Assembly (NCBI RefSeq): GCF_009183655.1
Contig: NZ_WEIO01000003.1
Location: forward strand, 186,001 to 250,000
From: Bacillus aerolatus
Lineage (GTDB): Bacteria; Bacillota; Bacilli; Bacillales; Domibacillaceae
DNA: 64,000 nt
Direction of reading: 5' to 3'
Of this stretch, positions 21,564 through 30,836 are shown one piece after another. The notes beneath the pieces were generated by a model that saw only the letters and a list, made by a program, of their open reading frames with translations, did not search any database and was not told where the DNA came from. A program made the position numbers and the translations under genes. Position 1 is the stretch's first letter, and each line of letters begins with the position of its first letter.

Positions 21564-23234
21564 TTACATTTTTTCTGGTGCGGACACGCCGATCAGTTTC
21601 AAGGCGTTTTTAAGTGTGATTTGTACAGCTTTAATTAAAGATAAGCGTGCTTCTGATAAAGCTTGATTACTTGCATCAAGTACTTTTTCCGCGTTGTAGA
21701 AACTGTGAAAGGCAGCGGAAAGCTCTTGCGTGTAATTAGCGATGCGGTGCGGAATGCGCTTTTCAGCAGCTTCAGCTACGACTATCGGGAAGTCGCCGAC
21801 TTTTTTCAGCAATTCGATTTCCTTCTCCGCTTCAAGCAGCAATAAATCAGCTTCGTTGTTGATCGTAATGCCTTGCTCTTCTCCTTGGCGCAAAATGCTG
21901 CTGATGCGGGCATGCGCGTATTGTGCATAATACACAGGATTTTCATTAGACTCAGAAACAGCAAGGTCAAGATCGAAGTCCATGTGCGTGTCTCCACTTC
22001 TCATCGCGAAGAAATAACGCACGGCATCGAGGCCCACTTCTTCAACGAGCTCACGCATTGTCACCGCTTTTCCGGTCCGTTTGCTCATTTTCATCTTCTC
22101 GCCATTTTTATACAAGTGGACAAGCTGAATCACTTCGACTTCGAGATTATTCGGGTTGTATCCAAGTGCTTCCACTGCTGCTTTCATTCGCGGAATGTAG
22201 CCGTGATGGTCAGCGCCCCAAATGTTGATGACTTTTTCATGGCCGCGTTCAAATTTATCTTTATGGTAAGCGAGGTCAGGTGTTAAATACGTATATGTGC
22301 CGTCATTTTTGATAAGCACACGGTCTTTGTCGTCCCCGAATGCTGTCGAGCGGAACCAAACGGCGCCGTCTTCTTCGTAAATATGGCCATTTTCACGCAA
22401 AGCAGCAAGTGCTTCATCAATTTTTCCATTTGTATAAAGAGACGTTTCTGAATACCAAACATCAAAGTGGACGCGGAAGTTTTCCAGGTCTTTCTTCAGC
22501 TTAGCCATTTCATACTTTAAGCCGTATTCTCTAAACGCCTCGTATCGTTCTTTTTCTGACATGTCAACAAATTTACGATCGAATTCGTCCGCTAATTTTT
22601 GCCCGATACCGATGATATCTTGGCCTTGATAGCCGTCTTCCGGCATTTCTTTGTCTTGACCGAGTGCCTGGAAATAGCGGGCTTCAACGGATAAGGCAAG
22701 GTTGTGAATTTGGTTACCGGCATCGTTAATGTAATACTCTCTCGTGACATCGTAGCCAGCTTTTTCGAGCACGTTGCACAGTGAATCGCCGACTGCAGCG
22801 CCGCGGGCATGTCCGAGGTGCAAATCACCTGTCGGGTTGGCGGAAACAAACTCGACTTGAACCTTTTCATTGTTGCCGGCATTAGTGTTTCCGTAATCTT
22901 CGCCTTCTTTTAGCACGACTGGAATTAAATCAGTTAAGTAGGCGTTATTCATATAAAAGTTAATAAATCCGGGACCGGCAATTTCGATTTTATCAATGGA
23001 TGCCTTCGATGAGTCAAAATGAGCAATCATCTCCTCCGCAATCGCGCGAGGTGCTTTCTTCGCAATACGGGCCAGCTGCATCGCCATATTCGTTGAATAG
23101 TCCCCGTGTGCCTTCTCCTTCGGCGTCTCCAAAACCACAGCCGGAATCTCCTCCACCTGCGCCAGGCCAGCCTTCAAAACCGCCGCCTTCACCTCCGCCT
23201 TTAACTCCTCCTGTACCTTCTCTGCTATATTCAT
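21564..23234 (-). CDS. argS: Arginyl-tRNA synthetase
   Basis: Class I aminoacyl-tRNA synthetase of 556 residues. The N-terminal Add1 domain is followed by the HIGH motif in [14 protein letters not shown], the KMSKR motif in [11 protein letters not shown], and a C-terminal helical anticodon-binding domain (DALR) ending in [19 protein letters not shown] precedes the ATG. It follows ywiB on the same strand as in B. subtilis (ywiB-argS). Identification is certain. Confidence 0.97.
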   Translation of the reverse strand: MNIAEKVQEELKAEVKAAVLKAGLAQVEEIPAVVLETPKEKAHGDYSTNMAMQLARIAKKAPRAIAEEMIAHFDSSKASIDKIEIAGPGFINFYMNNAYLTDLIPVVLKEGEDYGNTNAGNNEKVQVEFVSANPTGDLHLGHARGAAVGDSLCNVLEKAGYDVTREYYINDAGNQIHNLALSVEARYFQALGQDKEMPEDGYQGQDIIGIGQKLADEFDRKFVDMSEKERYEAFREYGLKYEMAKLKKDLENFRVHFDVWYSETSLYTNGKIDEALAALRENGHIYEEDGAVWFRSTAFGDDKDRVLIKNDGTYTYLTPDLAYHKDKFERGHEKVINIWGADHHGYIPRMKAAVEALGYNPNNLEVEVIQLVHLYKNGEKMKMSKRTGKAVTMRELVEEVGLDAVRYFFAMRSGDTHMDFDLDLAVSESNENPVYYAQYAHARISSILRQGEEQGITINNEADLLLLEAEKEIELLKKVGDFPIVVAEAAEKRIPHRIANYTQELSAAFHSFYNAEKVLDASNQALSEARLSLIKAVQITLKNALKLIGVSAPEKM

Positions 23235-23259
23235 CTATTACTACCTCCTTATCATTCTT

Positions 23260-23339
23260 TAACGCTGTAAAGCAGCGGGGGTCTGTCCCCCATTACGTTA
23301 ATGCTGTAAAGCAACGGGGAGCGACTCCTTTAAATACGT
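23260..23339 (-). repeat. Two tandem 40-nt repeats between ywiB and argS
   Basis: Plus strand units at 23261-23299 and 23300-23339 share AAYGCTGTAAAGCARCGGGG and end in TACGTT or WACGTT. The first contains a perfect GGGGG-TCTGT-CCCCC hairpin. Read on the minus strand the repeat begins directly after the ywiB stop. Confidence 0.8.
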
Positions 23340-23792
23340 TTATATTGATTTGAATATGATCTCCAGTGTGTAATTGCCGACTGGTGCTCCCTGCATGAGC
23401 AGTTGATAGTCAAGCTGGAATGTTCCTTCGAGTGTTGATTCGTTGTATGTATGGTTGTAAAACAGCTTTTGTGTTTGTGTTGTCATGGCCAGTGTGCCGT
23501 GAGGACTTGTATATGAGCCATTCAGTTGTTCCTGCATGTGAAATGGGAGTCTCATATTCACTGCACCGCTGCGTAAAATAACGGCACCTTTTTCAGAAAA
23601 CTTCACGATCGTTTGAACAGTGCCCTCTTCCTGGACTTCGTCATACTTAAGAAAGAATGAACTATTTTTTTCATAAAATTCACCGGACAGCATTAGTTCG
23701 AAATTTTCTTTTTCCCCTTCATGCTCAATGCTCGTCGTTAATTGAATACTGACAGGAATATGTGCTTGCGGATTTTGGGCCAAGCTGTTCAC
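23340..23792 (-). CDS. DUF1934 family protein YwiB
   Basis: A 150-residue protein of the YwiB/DUF1934 family, a calycin-like beta-barrel in its B. subtilis relative; function unknown. The conserved parts are VSIQLTTSIEHEGEKE, VQTIVKFSEKGAVILRSGAVNM and the final TLEIIF strand. The GTG at 23792 is very close to AAAGGA, and TTG three codons in is better spaced, so the start is uncertain by a few residues. It is upstream of argS on the same strand, a conserved pairing in Bacillus. Confidence 0.85.
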   Translation of the reverse strand: MNSLAQNPQAHIPVSIQLTTSIEHEGEKENFELMLSGEFYEKNSSFFLKYDEVQEEGTVQTIVKFSEKGAVILRSGAVNMRLPFHMQEQLNGSYTSPHGTLAMTTQTQKLFYNHTYNESTLEGTFQLDYQLLMQGAPVGNYTLEIIFKSI

Positions 23793-23942
23793 ATCCTTTT
23801 AAATTTTCTTTCTTATAACTTATTAAGTATAAAAATGTTTGTTTAAAATTGCAATGGACATCCTTTAAATTTCAACCACATTCAGGGTTAAAGAGCAGGT
23901 ACTTGTGGTACATCAATAGAAAAAGGGATTGGAGCTGTTAGG

Positions 23943-24284
23943 ATGGAAAACACAAAAAGAACGTATTATGTAGATCCGGCTAGTAAGGAAATTTTACCAA
24001 CGGCCGAAGGAGAAGGCAATTTTAGAATAGAAGCAACCGACCAGGAAGTAGCTTTTATAAGAAAAGTATTTAATGAGGAATATTCCGCTGAAATTGACAC
24101 CTTTGTCCGCGCCCATGTTCCCTACCTCGACTATTCTTATAAAGAGAAAAACGATCATTACGACCGCGCGCTTATTGCGATTTATGGCTTAATTTATAAA
24201 TTTGGCGATGAGGAAGCAAGGAGCCACATTGATGGAATGGGTATTTTAGATAAATACCGGCTGAATGAGAAAAAAGATTTTTAA
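23943..24284 (+). CDS. Hypothetical 113-residue protein
   Basis: Soluble acidic protein starting MENTKRTYYVDPASKEI, with no recognised domain. TTGGAG lies eight bases before the ATG, codon use resembles its neighbours, and a terminator follows, so it is very likely a real gene. The C-terminal half (YDRALIAIYGLIYKFGDEEA) is predicted helical. It is transcribed divergently from ywiB and convergently with speB. I give no function. Confidence 0.75.
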   Translation: MENTKRTYYVDPASKEILPTAEGEGNFRIEATDQEVAFIRKVFNEEYSAEIDTFVRAHVPYLDYSYKEKNDHYDRALIAIYGLIYKFGDEEARSHIDGMGILDKYRLNEKKDF

Positions 24285-24304
24285 AAAGAACATGCCCTCT
24301 TATA

Positions 24305-24350
24305 AGGGCCAGGCATCTCCTTTGAAGATGGAAGTGTCTGGCTTTTTAGT
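24305..24350 (+). terminator. Terminator of hypothetical gene
   Basis: CCAG, ATCT, loop, AGAT, CTGG stem followed by CTTTTTA; contains the GTGTCTGGC motif seen in several other terminators here. Confidence 0.7.
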
Positions 24351-24399
24351 CTTGAGACGGTTGTTAGTTCTAAGGTGAATATGACACTTTAGTTAGTTT

Positions 24400-24490
24400 G
24401 CTTACGCAACGCTGCTCGTTGTTCATCATTTCAAACAGCTTGTTCACGATTTCCAAGCTTTATTCACTATCCCAACGACTTTGTTCACGA
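24400..24490 (+). repeat. 21-bp phased array, GTTCAC type
   Basis: Core positions GCTTAC (24400), GTTCAT (24421), GTTCAC (24442), ATTCAC (24462), GTTCAC (24483): steps of 21, 21, 20, 21. Between cores the sequence is unrelated. Lies between the terminators of two convergent genes. Confidence 0.7.
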
Positions 24491-24524
24491 AAAACTCCCC
24501 CGGAAGCATCCAGGAGAGTTTTTC
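24490..24524 (-). terminator. speB terminator
   Basis: Minus strand AAAAACTC ... GAGTTTTTC with a G/C-rich inner part, two bases from the speB stop; imperfect stem. Confidence 0.6.
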
Positions 24525-24525
24525 A

Positions 24526-25410
24526 TTACTTTTTATTGACTAAACCCCAGCCAAGCAGCATTTCGCGAATGAGCTTGGAGGCTGTGTTTGCTGTTTGTTC
24601 AGATGAATCGTAGATTGGAGCGACTTCGACTAGGTCGCCGCCAACGACGTTAACTTCGGAACGGGCGATGGCGTGGATCGAAGCGAGCAGTTCTTTTGAT
24701 GTGATGCCGCCGCAGTCGACCGTGCCTGTGCCGGGAGCGTGCGCCGGGTCAAGAACATCAATGTCGATTGTAACGTACACGGGACGGCCGGCGAGTGTCG
24801 GTAAAATTTCTTTTAATGGCTCCAGCACTTCGAACTTGGAAATGTGCATGCCGTTTTCTTTCGCCCACTGGAACTCTTCTTTCATGCCGGAACGGATACC
24901 AAATGAGTAAACATTCGACGGGCCGATCAGTTCGGCAATTTTGCGGATCGGCGTAGAGTGGGAAAGCGGTTCGCCTTCATACTCTGTGCGCAGATCAGTA
25001 TGGGCATCCATATGAATGATCGCCAAATCGGGATGTTTTTTCGCGACTGCTTTCATTACGGGCCATGAGACGAGATGCTCACCGCCCATGCCGAGCGGGA
25101 ATTTTCCATCCGCAAGCAAGCCGTCGATATAGTCTTCAATTAAATTAAGACTTTTCGCTGCGTTGCCGAACGGCAGCGGAATATCACCGGCATCAAAATA
25201 ATTGATTTCTTCGAGTTCGCGGTCTAAATACGGGCTGTATTCTTCAAGACCGATCGACACTTCGCGAATGCGTCCGGGACCGAAACGGGAACCCGGCCGG
25301 TAGCTGACTGTCCAGTCCATCGGCATGCCGTACAGGACGACCTCGCTATTTTCATATTCCTGCTGGGCACCAATAAAGATATTGCCTGAATAAGCTTCAT
25401 CAAAACGCAT
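24526..25410 (-). CDS. speB: Agmatinase
   Basis: Mn-dependent ureohydrolase cleaving agmatine to putrescine and urea. The 294-residue protein has all metal motifs: MGGEH, DAHTDL and DIDVLDPAHAPGTG. AGAGGTGGGA lies before the ATG. It follows speE on the same strand (31-base gap), the conserved Bacillus speE-speB order; together they convert agmatine via putrescine to spermidine. The arginine decarboxylase speA is elsewhere. Identification is firm. Confidence 0.96.
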   Translation of the reverse strand: MRFDEAYSGNIFIGAQQEYENSEVVLYGMPMDWTVSYRPGSRFGPGRIREVSIGLEEYSPYLDRELEEINYFDAGDIPLPFGNAAKSLNLIEDYIDGLLADGKFPLGMGGEHLVSWPVMKAVAKKHPDLAIIHMDAHTDLRTEYEGEPLSHSTPIRKIAELIGPSNVYSFGIRSGMKEEFQWAKENGMHISKFEVLEPLKEILPTLAGRPVYVTIDIDVLDPAHAPGTGTVDCGGITSKELLASIHAIARSEVNVVGGDLVEVAPIYDSSEQTANTASKLIREMLLGWGLVNKK

Positions 25411-25441
25411 AACTTTCCCACCTCTTTGTCAAAATAACAAA

Positions 25442-26272
25442 TTACTCTGTCATGTCTTTTACGAATTTAGGCAATACAAAGGCCGCTTTGTGCAGCTCTT
25501 TCGTATAGTATTTCGTGTCAATATCATGGAAGTGATCTTCGCTGACGTCAAGCGGATCGTATTTTTTCGAACCGATTGTGAACGTCCATAAGCCGCTCGG
25601 ATACGTCGGAATGTTGGCCGTGTACAAACGTGTAATCGGGAAGATTTCTTTCACATCGCGCTGCACTTCACGAATTAAATCCGCTTTGAACCACGGGTTG
25701 TCCGTCTGCGCCACGAAAATGCCGTCGTCTTTCAGCGCTTTGGCGATGCCGGCATAAAAACCTTTCGTAAACAAGTTCGCGGCAGGGCCTACTGGCTCTG
25801 TCGAATCCACCATGATGACATCATACTCATTTTCACTATTAGCGATGTGCATAAAGCCGTCGTCCACTTGCACGTCGACGCGCTCATTGTCCAGATCGCC
25901 CGCAATTTCCGGCAAATATTTTTTTGAAAACTCGATCACTTTGCCGTCAATATCGACGAGTGTCGCTTTTTTCACTTCCGGATGCTTCAGCACTTCGCGA
26001 ATAACCCCGCCGTCGCCGCCGCCGACAACAAGCACATTTTCCGGGTTTGGATGAGTGAATAACGGCACATGGGCGACCATTTCATGATAAACAAATTCAT
26101 CTTTTTGCGATGTCATGACCATGCCGTCTAAAAACAGCATGTTGCCCCATTCTTCTGTTTCAGCCATTTCAAGATATTGAAAATCTGTTTGTTCTGTATG
26201 AAGCGTCCGTTTAATTTTCATCGTAATGCCAAAGTTATCTGTCTGCTTTTCTGTATACCAAAGTCCACCCAT
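25442..26272 (-). CDS. speE: Spermidine synthase
   Basis: Aminopropyl transfer from decarboxylated AdoMet to putrescine. The sequence [20 protein letters not shown] onward is almost that of B. subtilis SpeE, with the AdoMet site [18 protein letters not shown] and catalytic Asp in [11 protein letters not shown]. The frame runs 24 codons further upstream, but ATG at 26272 has AGGAAGAG at six bases and gives 276 residues, the B. subtilis length. Co-transcribed with speB. Confidence 0.96.
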   Translation of the reverse strand: MGGLWYTEKQTDNFGITMKIKRTLHTEQTDFQYLEMAETEEWGNMLFLDGMVMTSQKDEFVYHEMVAHVPLFTHPNPENVLVVGGGDGGVIREVLKHPEVKKATLVDIDGKVIEFSKKYLPEIAGDLDNERVDVQVDDGFMHIANSENEYDVIMVDSTEPVGPAANLFTKGFYAGIAKALKDDGIFVAQTDNPWFKADLIREVQRDVKEIFPITRLYTANIPTYPSGLWTFTIGSKKYDPLDVSEDHFHDIDTKYYTKELHKAAFVLPKFVKDMTE

Positions 26273-26467
26273 TTGTATCTCTTCCTTTCTTGTTAAGAGG
26301 CTGCATTCCATTTGCACTGAAAAAAGTATAGTAGAATCCTGCAAAAATTCAAGTTATTTTTTCCTGTTCTTGTCCCTTCACGTGAAAATTTTCTCTTCTT
26401 ATGTTTAAAAACGAGGAAATTTTTTCATACTGATTGTAATTATTCTTTTTAAGGCAGGTAACCTTAT

Positions 26468-28522
26468 ATGACAGTCATTACCCTGTCAGGCTATCGTAAA
26501 ACAGTTAAATGGATACGCGCAGGCTTGTTTCTTGGATTCTTTGGCTTAGCTGCCCTTATGCTGCTTTTGGGAGCTGGATTTTTGTACATGAAGCTATTAG
26601 GCGAGCCGGAAGTGGCCGTGCCGCAGTCTACCCTTTATTTTGCTGCCGACGGACAAGTGATCGGCGAAAGTCATACGGGTGAGAAAAGGTACTGGGTCAA
26701 TCTTGATCAAGTATCTCCTTATTTACTTCAAGCCACTCTTGCTGTGGAGGATAAAAAATTTTTTAACCACCACGGTTTTGATTTTAAACGGATGGCTGGT
26801 GCCGCTGTCGCTGATATTAAAGCAATGGCGAAAGTGCAAGGGGCAAGCACGATCACCCAGCAATACGCCCGCAACCTTTATCTTTCCCACGATAAAACGT
26901 GGAAACGCAAATTATCTGAAGCAATGTACACCATACGGATCGAGATGAATTATTCCAAGGATCAAATTTTGGAAGGTTATTTAAATACGATTTATTATGG
27001 CCACGGTGCCTATGGCATTGAAGCAGCGAGCCAGTTTTATTTTGGGAAAAGCGCGGAACGGCTGACCCTGGCTGAAGCGAGCATGCTCGCCGGCATTCCG
27101 AAAGGACCGTCGATTTATTCACCGATCGCCTCGCTCGCTAACGCGAAAGAGCGGCAGCACATTATTTTGCGGGAAATGGAAAAAAGCGGAGTGATTACGG
27201 CGACGCAAAGCAAGCGGGCAAGTGCTGAAAAAGTCCGCATTACCGGCGAGCACTTGCATACAGATGTGAAAACCGCTCCTTACTTTCGCAGTGCGGTCCA
27301 GCAAGTACTCGCTGACAAGCTCGGCATCGACGAACAAACGATTGCGCTCGGCGGCTTGCGCGTTTACACAACGTTAAACAGGGAGCATCAGCAAATCGCT
27401 GAACAGACGATTAAAAAGGTGATCGCTGCAGATTCCGATATTCAGCCGGCTTTCGTTTCCATTTCACCTAAAACGCATTATGTGACCGCTCTCGTCGGCG
27501 GAAAAGACTTTTCAGACAGCTCCTATAATCGGGCGGTCCAGGCCATTCGCCAGCCGGGATCGACCTTTAAGCCGTTCTTATATTATGCGGCGCTTGAAAA
27601 TGGCTATACACCGGCTACCCAGCTAAAAAGCGAAAAATCATCTTTCCTGTACGATAACGGCCGGAAAGTGTATAAACCAAGCAACTTCAATCACCGCTAT
27701 GCGGACAAGGACGTGACGATGGAACAGGCGCTCGCTGTTTCTGACAACATTTACGCCGTTAAAACGCACTTATTTTTAAAGCCCGAAACGCTCGTTGAAA
27801 CAGCAGAGCGTTTTGGCATTTCCACTCCATTAAAGCCGCTGCCTTCGCTCGCACTCGGCACATCAGGTGTCCGCGTGCTGGAGATGGTCAACGCCTATGC
27901 GACAATGGCCAACGGCGGAAAATATGAGGAACCTGTTTTCATTAAGCGGGTGGAAGATGCAAGCGGAAAAGTGATTTATGAACATAAATCCGAAAGCGAA
28001 CAGCGCCTTGATAAAAAACAAACCGCTGTACTCACTCATATGATGACAGGTATGTTCGATAAAAACTTAAGCAGTTATGCGAATGTCACAGGCGCCTCAC
28101 TCGCTCCGAAAATGACGCGGCCTTACGCCGGCAAATCCGGTTCCACCGCTTACGACTATTGGATGATCGGCTTTACTCCCCAGCTTGCTGCCGGAGTATG
28201 GACGGGATATGATAACGGGAAGGAAGTTACGAAGTCAGATGATAAAAGGTATCCGAAAAAGATTTGGCTTAATTTTATGGAAGACGCGCATAATGGCAAA
28301 CCGGTGAAAAATTTTCCGAAGCCGAAAGGTGTCACCGCCGTTGACATCAATCCTGAAAACGGAAAAATAGCGAGCAGCCATTGTCCGGTGACAAGAAAGA
28401 TGTACTTTGTGAAAGGAACGGAGCCGGAGGAATATTGTACCGACCATTTACCGAAAAAGAAAAAATCGAACGATAAGAAAAAAGAGGAGAGCTGGCTTGA
28501 ACGGCTATTCCCTCTTTTTTAG
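26468..28522 (+). CDS. pbpG: Class A penicillin-binding protein (PbpG/PBP2d-like)
   Basis: Bifunctional peptidoglycan enzyme of 684 residues. One N-terminal membrane anchor (about 17-40) precedes a GT51 glycosyltransferase domain with EDKKFFNHHG and QGASTITQQYARNLYL, then a transpeptidase with SxxK in RQPGSTFKP, SDN, and KSG in YAGKSGSTAYDYWMIGF; the C terminus is Lys-rich. Position between speE and ywhD identifies it with B. subtilis PbpG, a forespore sigma-F gene that helps spore wall synthesis. TGTTTA-18-CATACTG at 26410-26440 could be a forespore-type promoter, weakly supported. A strong terminator follows. Confidence 0.9.
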   Translation: MTVITLSGYRKTVKWIRAGLFLGFFGLAALMLLLGAGFLYMKLLGEPEVAVPQSTLYFAADGQVIGESHTGEKRYWVNLDQVSPYLLQATLAVEDKKFFNHHGFDFKRMAGAAVADIKAMAKVQGASTITQQYARNLYLSHDKTWKRKLSEAMYTIRIEMNYSKDQILEGYLNTIYYGHGAYGIEAASQFYFGKSAERLTLAEASMLAGIPKGPSIYSPIASLANAKERQHIILREMEKSGVITATQSKRASAEKVRITGEHLHTDVKTAPYFRSAVQQVLADKLGIDEQTIALGGLRVYTTLNREHQQIAEQTIKKVIAADSDIQPAFVSISPKTHYVTALVGGKDFSDSSYNRAVQAIRQPGSTFKPFLYYAALENGYTPATQLKSEKSSFLYDNGRKVYKPSNFNHRYADKDVTMEQALAVSDNIYAVKTHLFLKPETLVETAERFGISTPLKPLPSLALGTSGVRVLEMVNAYATMANGGKYEEPVFIKRVEDASGKVIYEHKSESEQRLDKKQTAVLTHMMTGMFDKNLSSYANVTGASLAPKMTRPYAGKSGSTAYDYWMIGFTPQLAAGVWTGYDNGKEVTKSDDKRYPKKIWLNFMEDAHNGKPVKNFPKPKGVTAVDINPENGKIASSHCPVTRKMYFVKGTEPEEYCTDHLPKKKKSNDKKKEESWLERLFPLF

Positions 28523-28529
28523 ACAAGAA

Positions 28530-28576
28530 AAGTGCAAGGAAAAACCCCCGGGTGTGCGGCCCAGGGGTTTTTCTTG
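28530..28576 (+). terminator. pbpG terminator
   Basis: GGAAAAACCCC, loop, GGGGTTTTTC, with a further GACAAGAAA/TTCTTGTC outer stem, directly after pbpG. Confidence 0.88.
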
Positions 28577-28700
28577 TCCTAGCTTATGCAGTTTATGCAT
28601 TACTTCAAGTGTACTTTCTTTCTGATTGCGGGGCAAGATGTGAACATCATTTTCAAAAAACGTTCAAACATTGTTCACCAAAAAGGGAATAAAAGGATAA

Positions 28701-29207
28701 TTATTCCGCCAGTCCTTCTTTTAATTGCAGTGAAGACTGTTCCCACATATCTGCATTGTGCCCTTGTAAAAAGTCTTTCAGCACTTTCTTAGAAGGAGCA
28801 TCCATATGCTCGACAATGATGTGGCTCTTCAATGATTTATCCATGCGGTTCACGTGCTCAGGCAGCGACTTATAGCCGCGGCGCTTTTCGCGGTTCACCG
28901 TCATTTCGCACGCGGTTACTCCCGCATAGAAAGGCCCGTTTTCTCCACGGTCCACACTCACCCAAACGAGCCAAAACGGCTTAGCGCCTTCTGGTACTTC
29001 TTCTTTGTTCGGAAGAAATTTAATACCCTTTTCGACCACTGAGCGGGCATGCATCGCACCGACATCAATGAAAGCTTCCCCTTCTTCTACATCAATAAAT
29101 ACAGGCGACACGTTTTCGAGAGAAAGCGCACCTTTTCCGAAGCCTTTATGGCCGTCTGTCGGATCATTTTTAATAATATTAAAGCCAACCTTTTTCTTTT
29201 TTTCCAT
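28701..29207 (-). CDS. YwhD family protein
   Basis: A 168-residue soluble protein matching the Bacillus YwhD family (start MEKKKKVGFNIIKNDPTDGHKGFG, then LSLENVSPVFIDVEEG and AMHARSVVEKGIKF). Function is unknown; it has been linked to spore proteomes in B. subtilis but sequence gives no activity. It follows ywhC by 27 bases on the same strand and both keep the B. subtilis order pbpG-ywhD-ywhC-ywhB. Confidence 0.88.
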   Translation of the reverse strand: MEKKKKVGFNIIKNDPTDGHKGFGKGALSLENVSPVFIDVEEGEAFIDVGAMHARSVVEKGIKFLPNKEEVPEGAKPFWLVWVSVDRGENGPFYAGVTACEMTVNREKRRGYKSLPEHVNRMDKSLKSHIIVEHMDAPSKKVLKDFLQGHNADMWEQSSLQLKEGLAE

Positions 29208-29234
29208 GAGAGATTCTCCTTCCTCCAGCTGCCA

Positions 29235-29879
29235 TCAGCCGAACAGTGTCATAAAGATAGTGTTAAATCCTTGGATAACAGAAGGTAAAACAATGCTGAA
29301 AATCGGCTGTATCGTGTATTGGTATAACGGTGTAATGACAATAATTAGAAAAATCAGCGTTCCATACTGCTCATACTTCGTCAATTTCACCCTGACAGCG
29401 GGCGGTGCCAAATCCTCTATGATCCGGTAGCCATCAAGCGGCGGCAGCGGCAGCAAATTAAACACAAATAAAACAACATTCAGCCACACCATCATATTCA
29501 GCAAATCAATAAAAAACGGCGGCATCCCGGCGCCTACGAAAAAAAACAAAATCCCGTAAGCAATCGCTGCAATTAAAAAGTTGCTGAGCGGTCCGGCAAG
29601 CGAGACTAATATCCCGGCGAGACGGGGGTTTTGAAAATTTCTGCGGTTCACCGGTACCGGACGCGCCCAGCCGAAGCCGGCGATTAAAATTAAGATTGTA
29701 CCGATCGGATCCAAGTGATGAACGGGATTAAGCGTCAGCCGCCCCTGGTCCTTTGCAGTATCATCTCCGAATTTATAGGCAACGTATGCATGGGCAAATT
29801 CATGAAACGTGAACGCTACAATGAGCGTAATAACGACAAACGGCAATTCTTGCATTGAAAAAGCTAAAAAACGATCCAA
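29235..29879 (-). CDS. Site-2 protease family membrane metalloprotease (YwhC)
   Basis: M50 intramembrane protease of 214 residues. The zinc motif HEFAH lies in the first helix (TFHEFAHAYVAYKFGD) and the third ligand is in LLPLPPLDGYRI; about five to six membrane helices are predicted. Start is TTG at 29879 with AAAGGAG eight bases before it. This short class lacks a PDZ domain. Substrate unknown. Confidence 0.87.
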   Translation of the reverse strand: MDRFLAFSMQELPFVVITLIVAFTFHEFAHAYVAYKFGDDTAKDQGRLTLNPVHHLDPIGTILILIAGFGWARPVPVNRRNFQNPRLAGILVSLAGPLSNFLIAAIAYGILFFFVGAGMPPFFIDLLNMMVWLNVVLFVFNLLPLPPLDGYRIIEDLAPPAVRVKLTKYEQYGTLIFLIIVITPLYQYTIQPIFSIVLPSVIQGFNTIFMTLFG

Positions 29880-30028
29880 GTGATAAACTCCTTTATAATC
29901 TTTTTGAATAGCCTCTTTGTCTAAAACATTTCTACATTATTCTTTTCTCCGTCATATTGCCTGTCCCCTCTAAAAAGCATACAATTTATGTGTACCATAA
30001 TTGAATGATATCGAAAGGAGCCAAGAAT

Positions 30029-30217
30029 ATGCCTTACGTAACTGTAAAAATGATAGAAGGCCGCACGGAAGAACAGAAAAAGGCGCTCGTAGAAAAAGTA
30101 ACAGCCGCTGTTACAGAAACGACTGGCGCTTCTATTGACAAAGTCGTTGTCTTCATTGAAGAAATGTCAAAAAATCACTATGCTGTCGCAGGCAAACGCC
30201 TGAGCGACGAAGAGTAA
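30029..30217 (+). CDS. 4-oxalocrotonate tautomerase family enzyme (YwhB)
   Basis: A 62-residue tautomerase that keeps the catalytic Pro1 after Met removal (MPYVTVKMIEGRTEEQK) and the family basic residue region. The frame opens 24 bases upstream but AAAGGAG is eight bases before the ATG at 30029, and only this start gives the required N-terminal proline. Works as a hexamer in relatives; physiological substrate in Bacillus is unknown. Divergent from ywhC. Confidence 0.92.
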   Translation: MPYVTVKMIEGRTEEQKKALVEKVTAAVTETTGASIDKVVVFIEEMSKNHYAVAGKRLSDEE

Positions 30218-30271
30218 GTGTTTGCCGCCCCCTGATTTTGCCGTTTTCGACAAAGTTCGGGTGGTGACAAG

Positions 30272-30301
30272 CATCGAGCTCGCCTCCGGGCGGGCTTTTT
30301 T
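30272..30301. terminator. Terminator between ywhB and ywgA
   Basis: AGCTCGCC, TCCG, GGCGGGCT then TTTTTT; convergent genes meet here and the ywgA stop overlaps the T tract. Confidence 0.82.
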
Positions 30302-30803
30302 AATTTATCTGTTTTTTCAACTGTTCAATATAAGCATACGCTTCGTTAATTTCTTCTTCCGTATAGCGTTGTTTTCTTTTTAAGGTGAAGATTTTTTCCG
30401 CCACTTCTTCCCGTGCGAGTGAATCAAAATAAAGAACCGTCGATACGAGCTCAAGGAAGCGGGCGCTTTGGCTGTTCATTTTTGTAACGGTTTCCTTCAA
30501 TTGCGGCATGTCTACTTCTGCATGCTTGAGGAACGCCTCTCCTTCTTCAGTGAGCGTGTAGCGGTATTGGTAATACCCGCCCTTTTTCTCGCGGATTTCA
30601 TCGATAAATCCCATGTTGCACAGCTCTTCCACGCGCAGCGTCAACTCTTCGGAATACGGGCCGTAAAAATGAAACTCAAACTTCTCCTGGAAGGGAAAGG
30701 AAATTTTTTTTGCAATATAAATCATTTTCTGCAGCTTTTTCCGCCCGGTGATTTCTCCACAGGCCGCAAAGGCCCCCATTAGTTTTGCATGCTCTTTTAA
30801 CAA
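30300..30803 (-). CDS. YwgA family protein
   Basis: A 167-residue protein with B. subtilis YwgA-like sequence (GRKKLQKMIYIAKKISFPFQ, FHFYGPYSEELTLRVEELC), probably a winged-helix-like fold related to the antitoxin/Panacea-like 'FYGPYS' domains. Function unknown. Start TTG at 30803 is supported by homology; GGGAG lies about 12 bases upstream. It follows ywfO by 33 bases, so the two are likely co-transcribed. Confidence 0.85.
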   Translation of the reverse strand: MLKEHAKLMGAFAACGEITGRKKLQKMIYIAKKISFPFQEKFEFHFYGPYSEELTLRVEELCNMGFIDEIREKKGGYYQYRYTLTEEGEAFLKHAEVDMPQLKETVTKMNSQSARFLELVSTVLYFDSLAREEVAEKIFTLKRKQRYTEEEINEAYAYIEQLKKQIN

Positions 30804-30836
30804 CTTTACTCAACTCCCACTGTTTCATTCCCGGCG

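Noticed and set aside
26378-26395. Second parS site (TTCACGTGAA core)
   Set aside because: Only the CACGTG core and a few flanking bases match, about 11 of 16.
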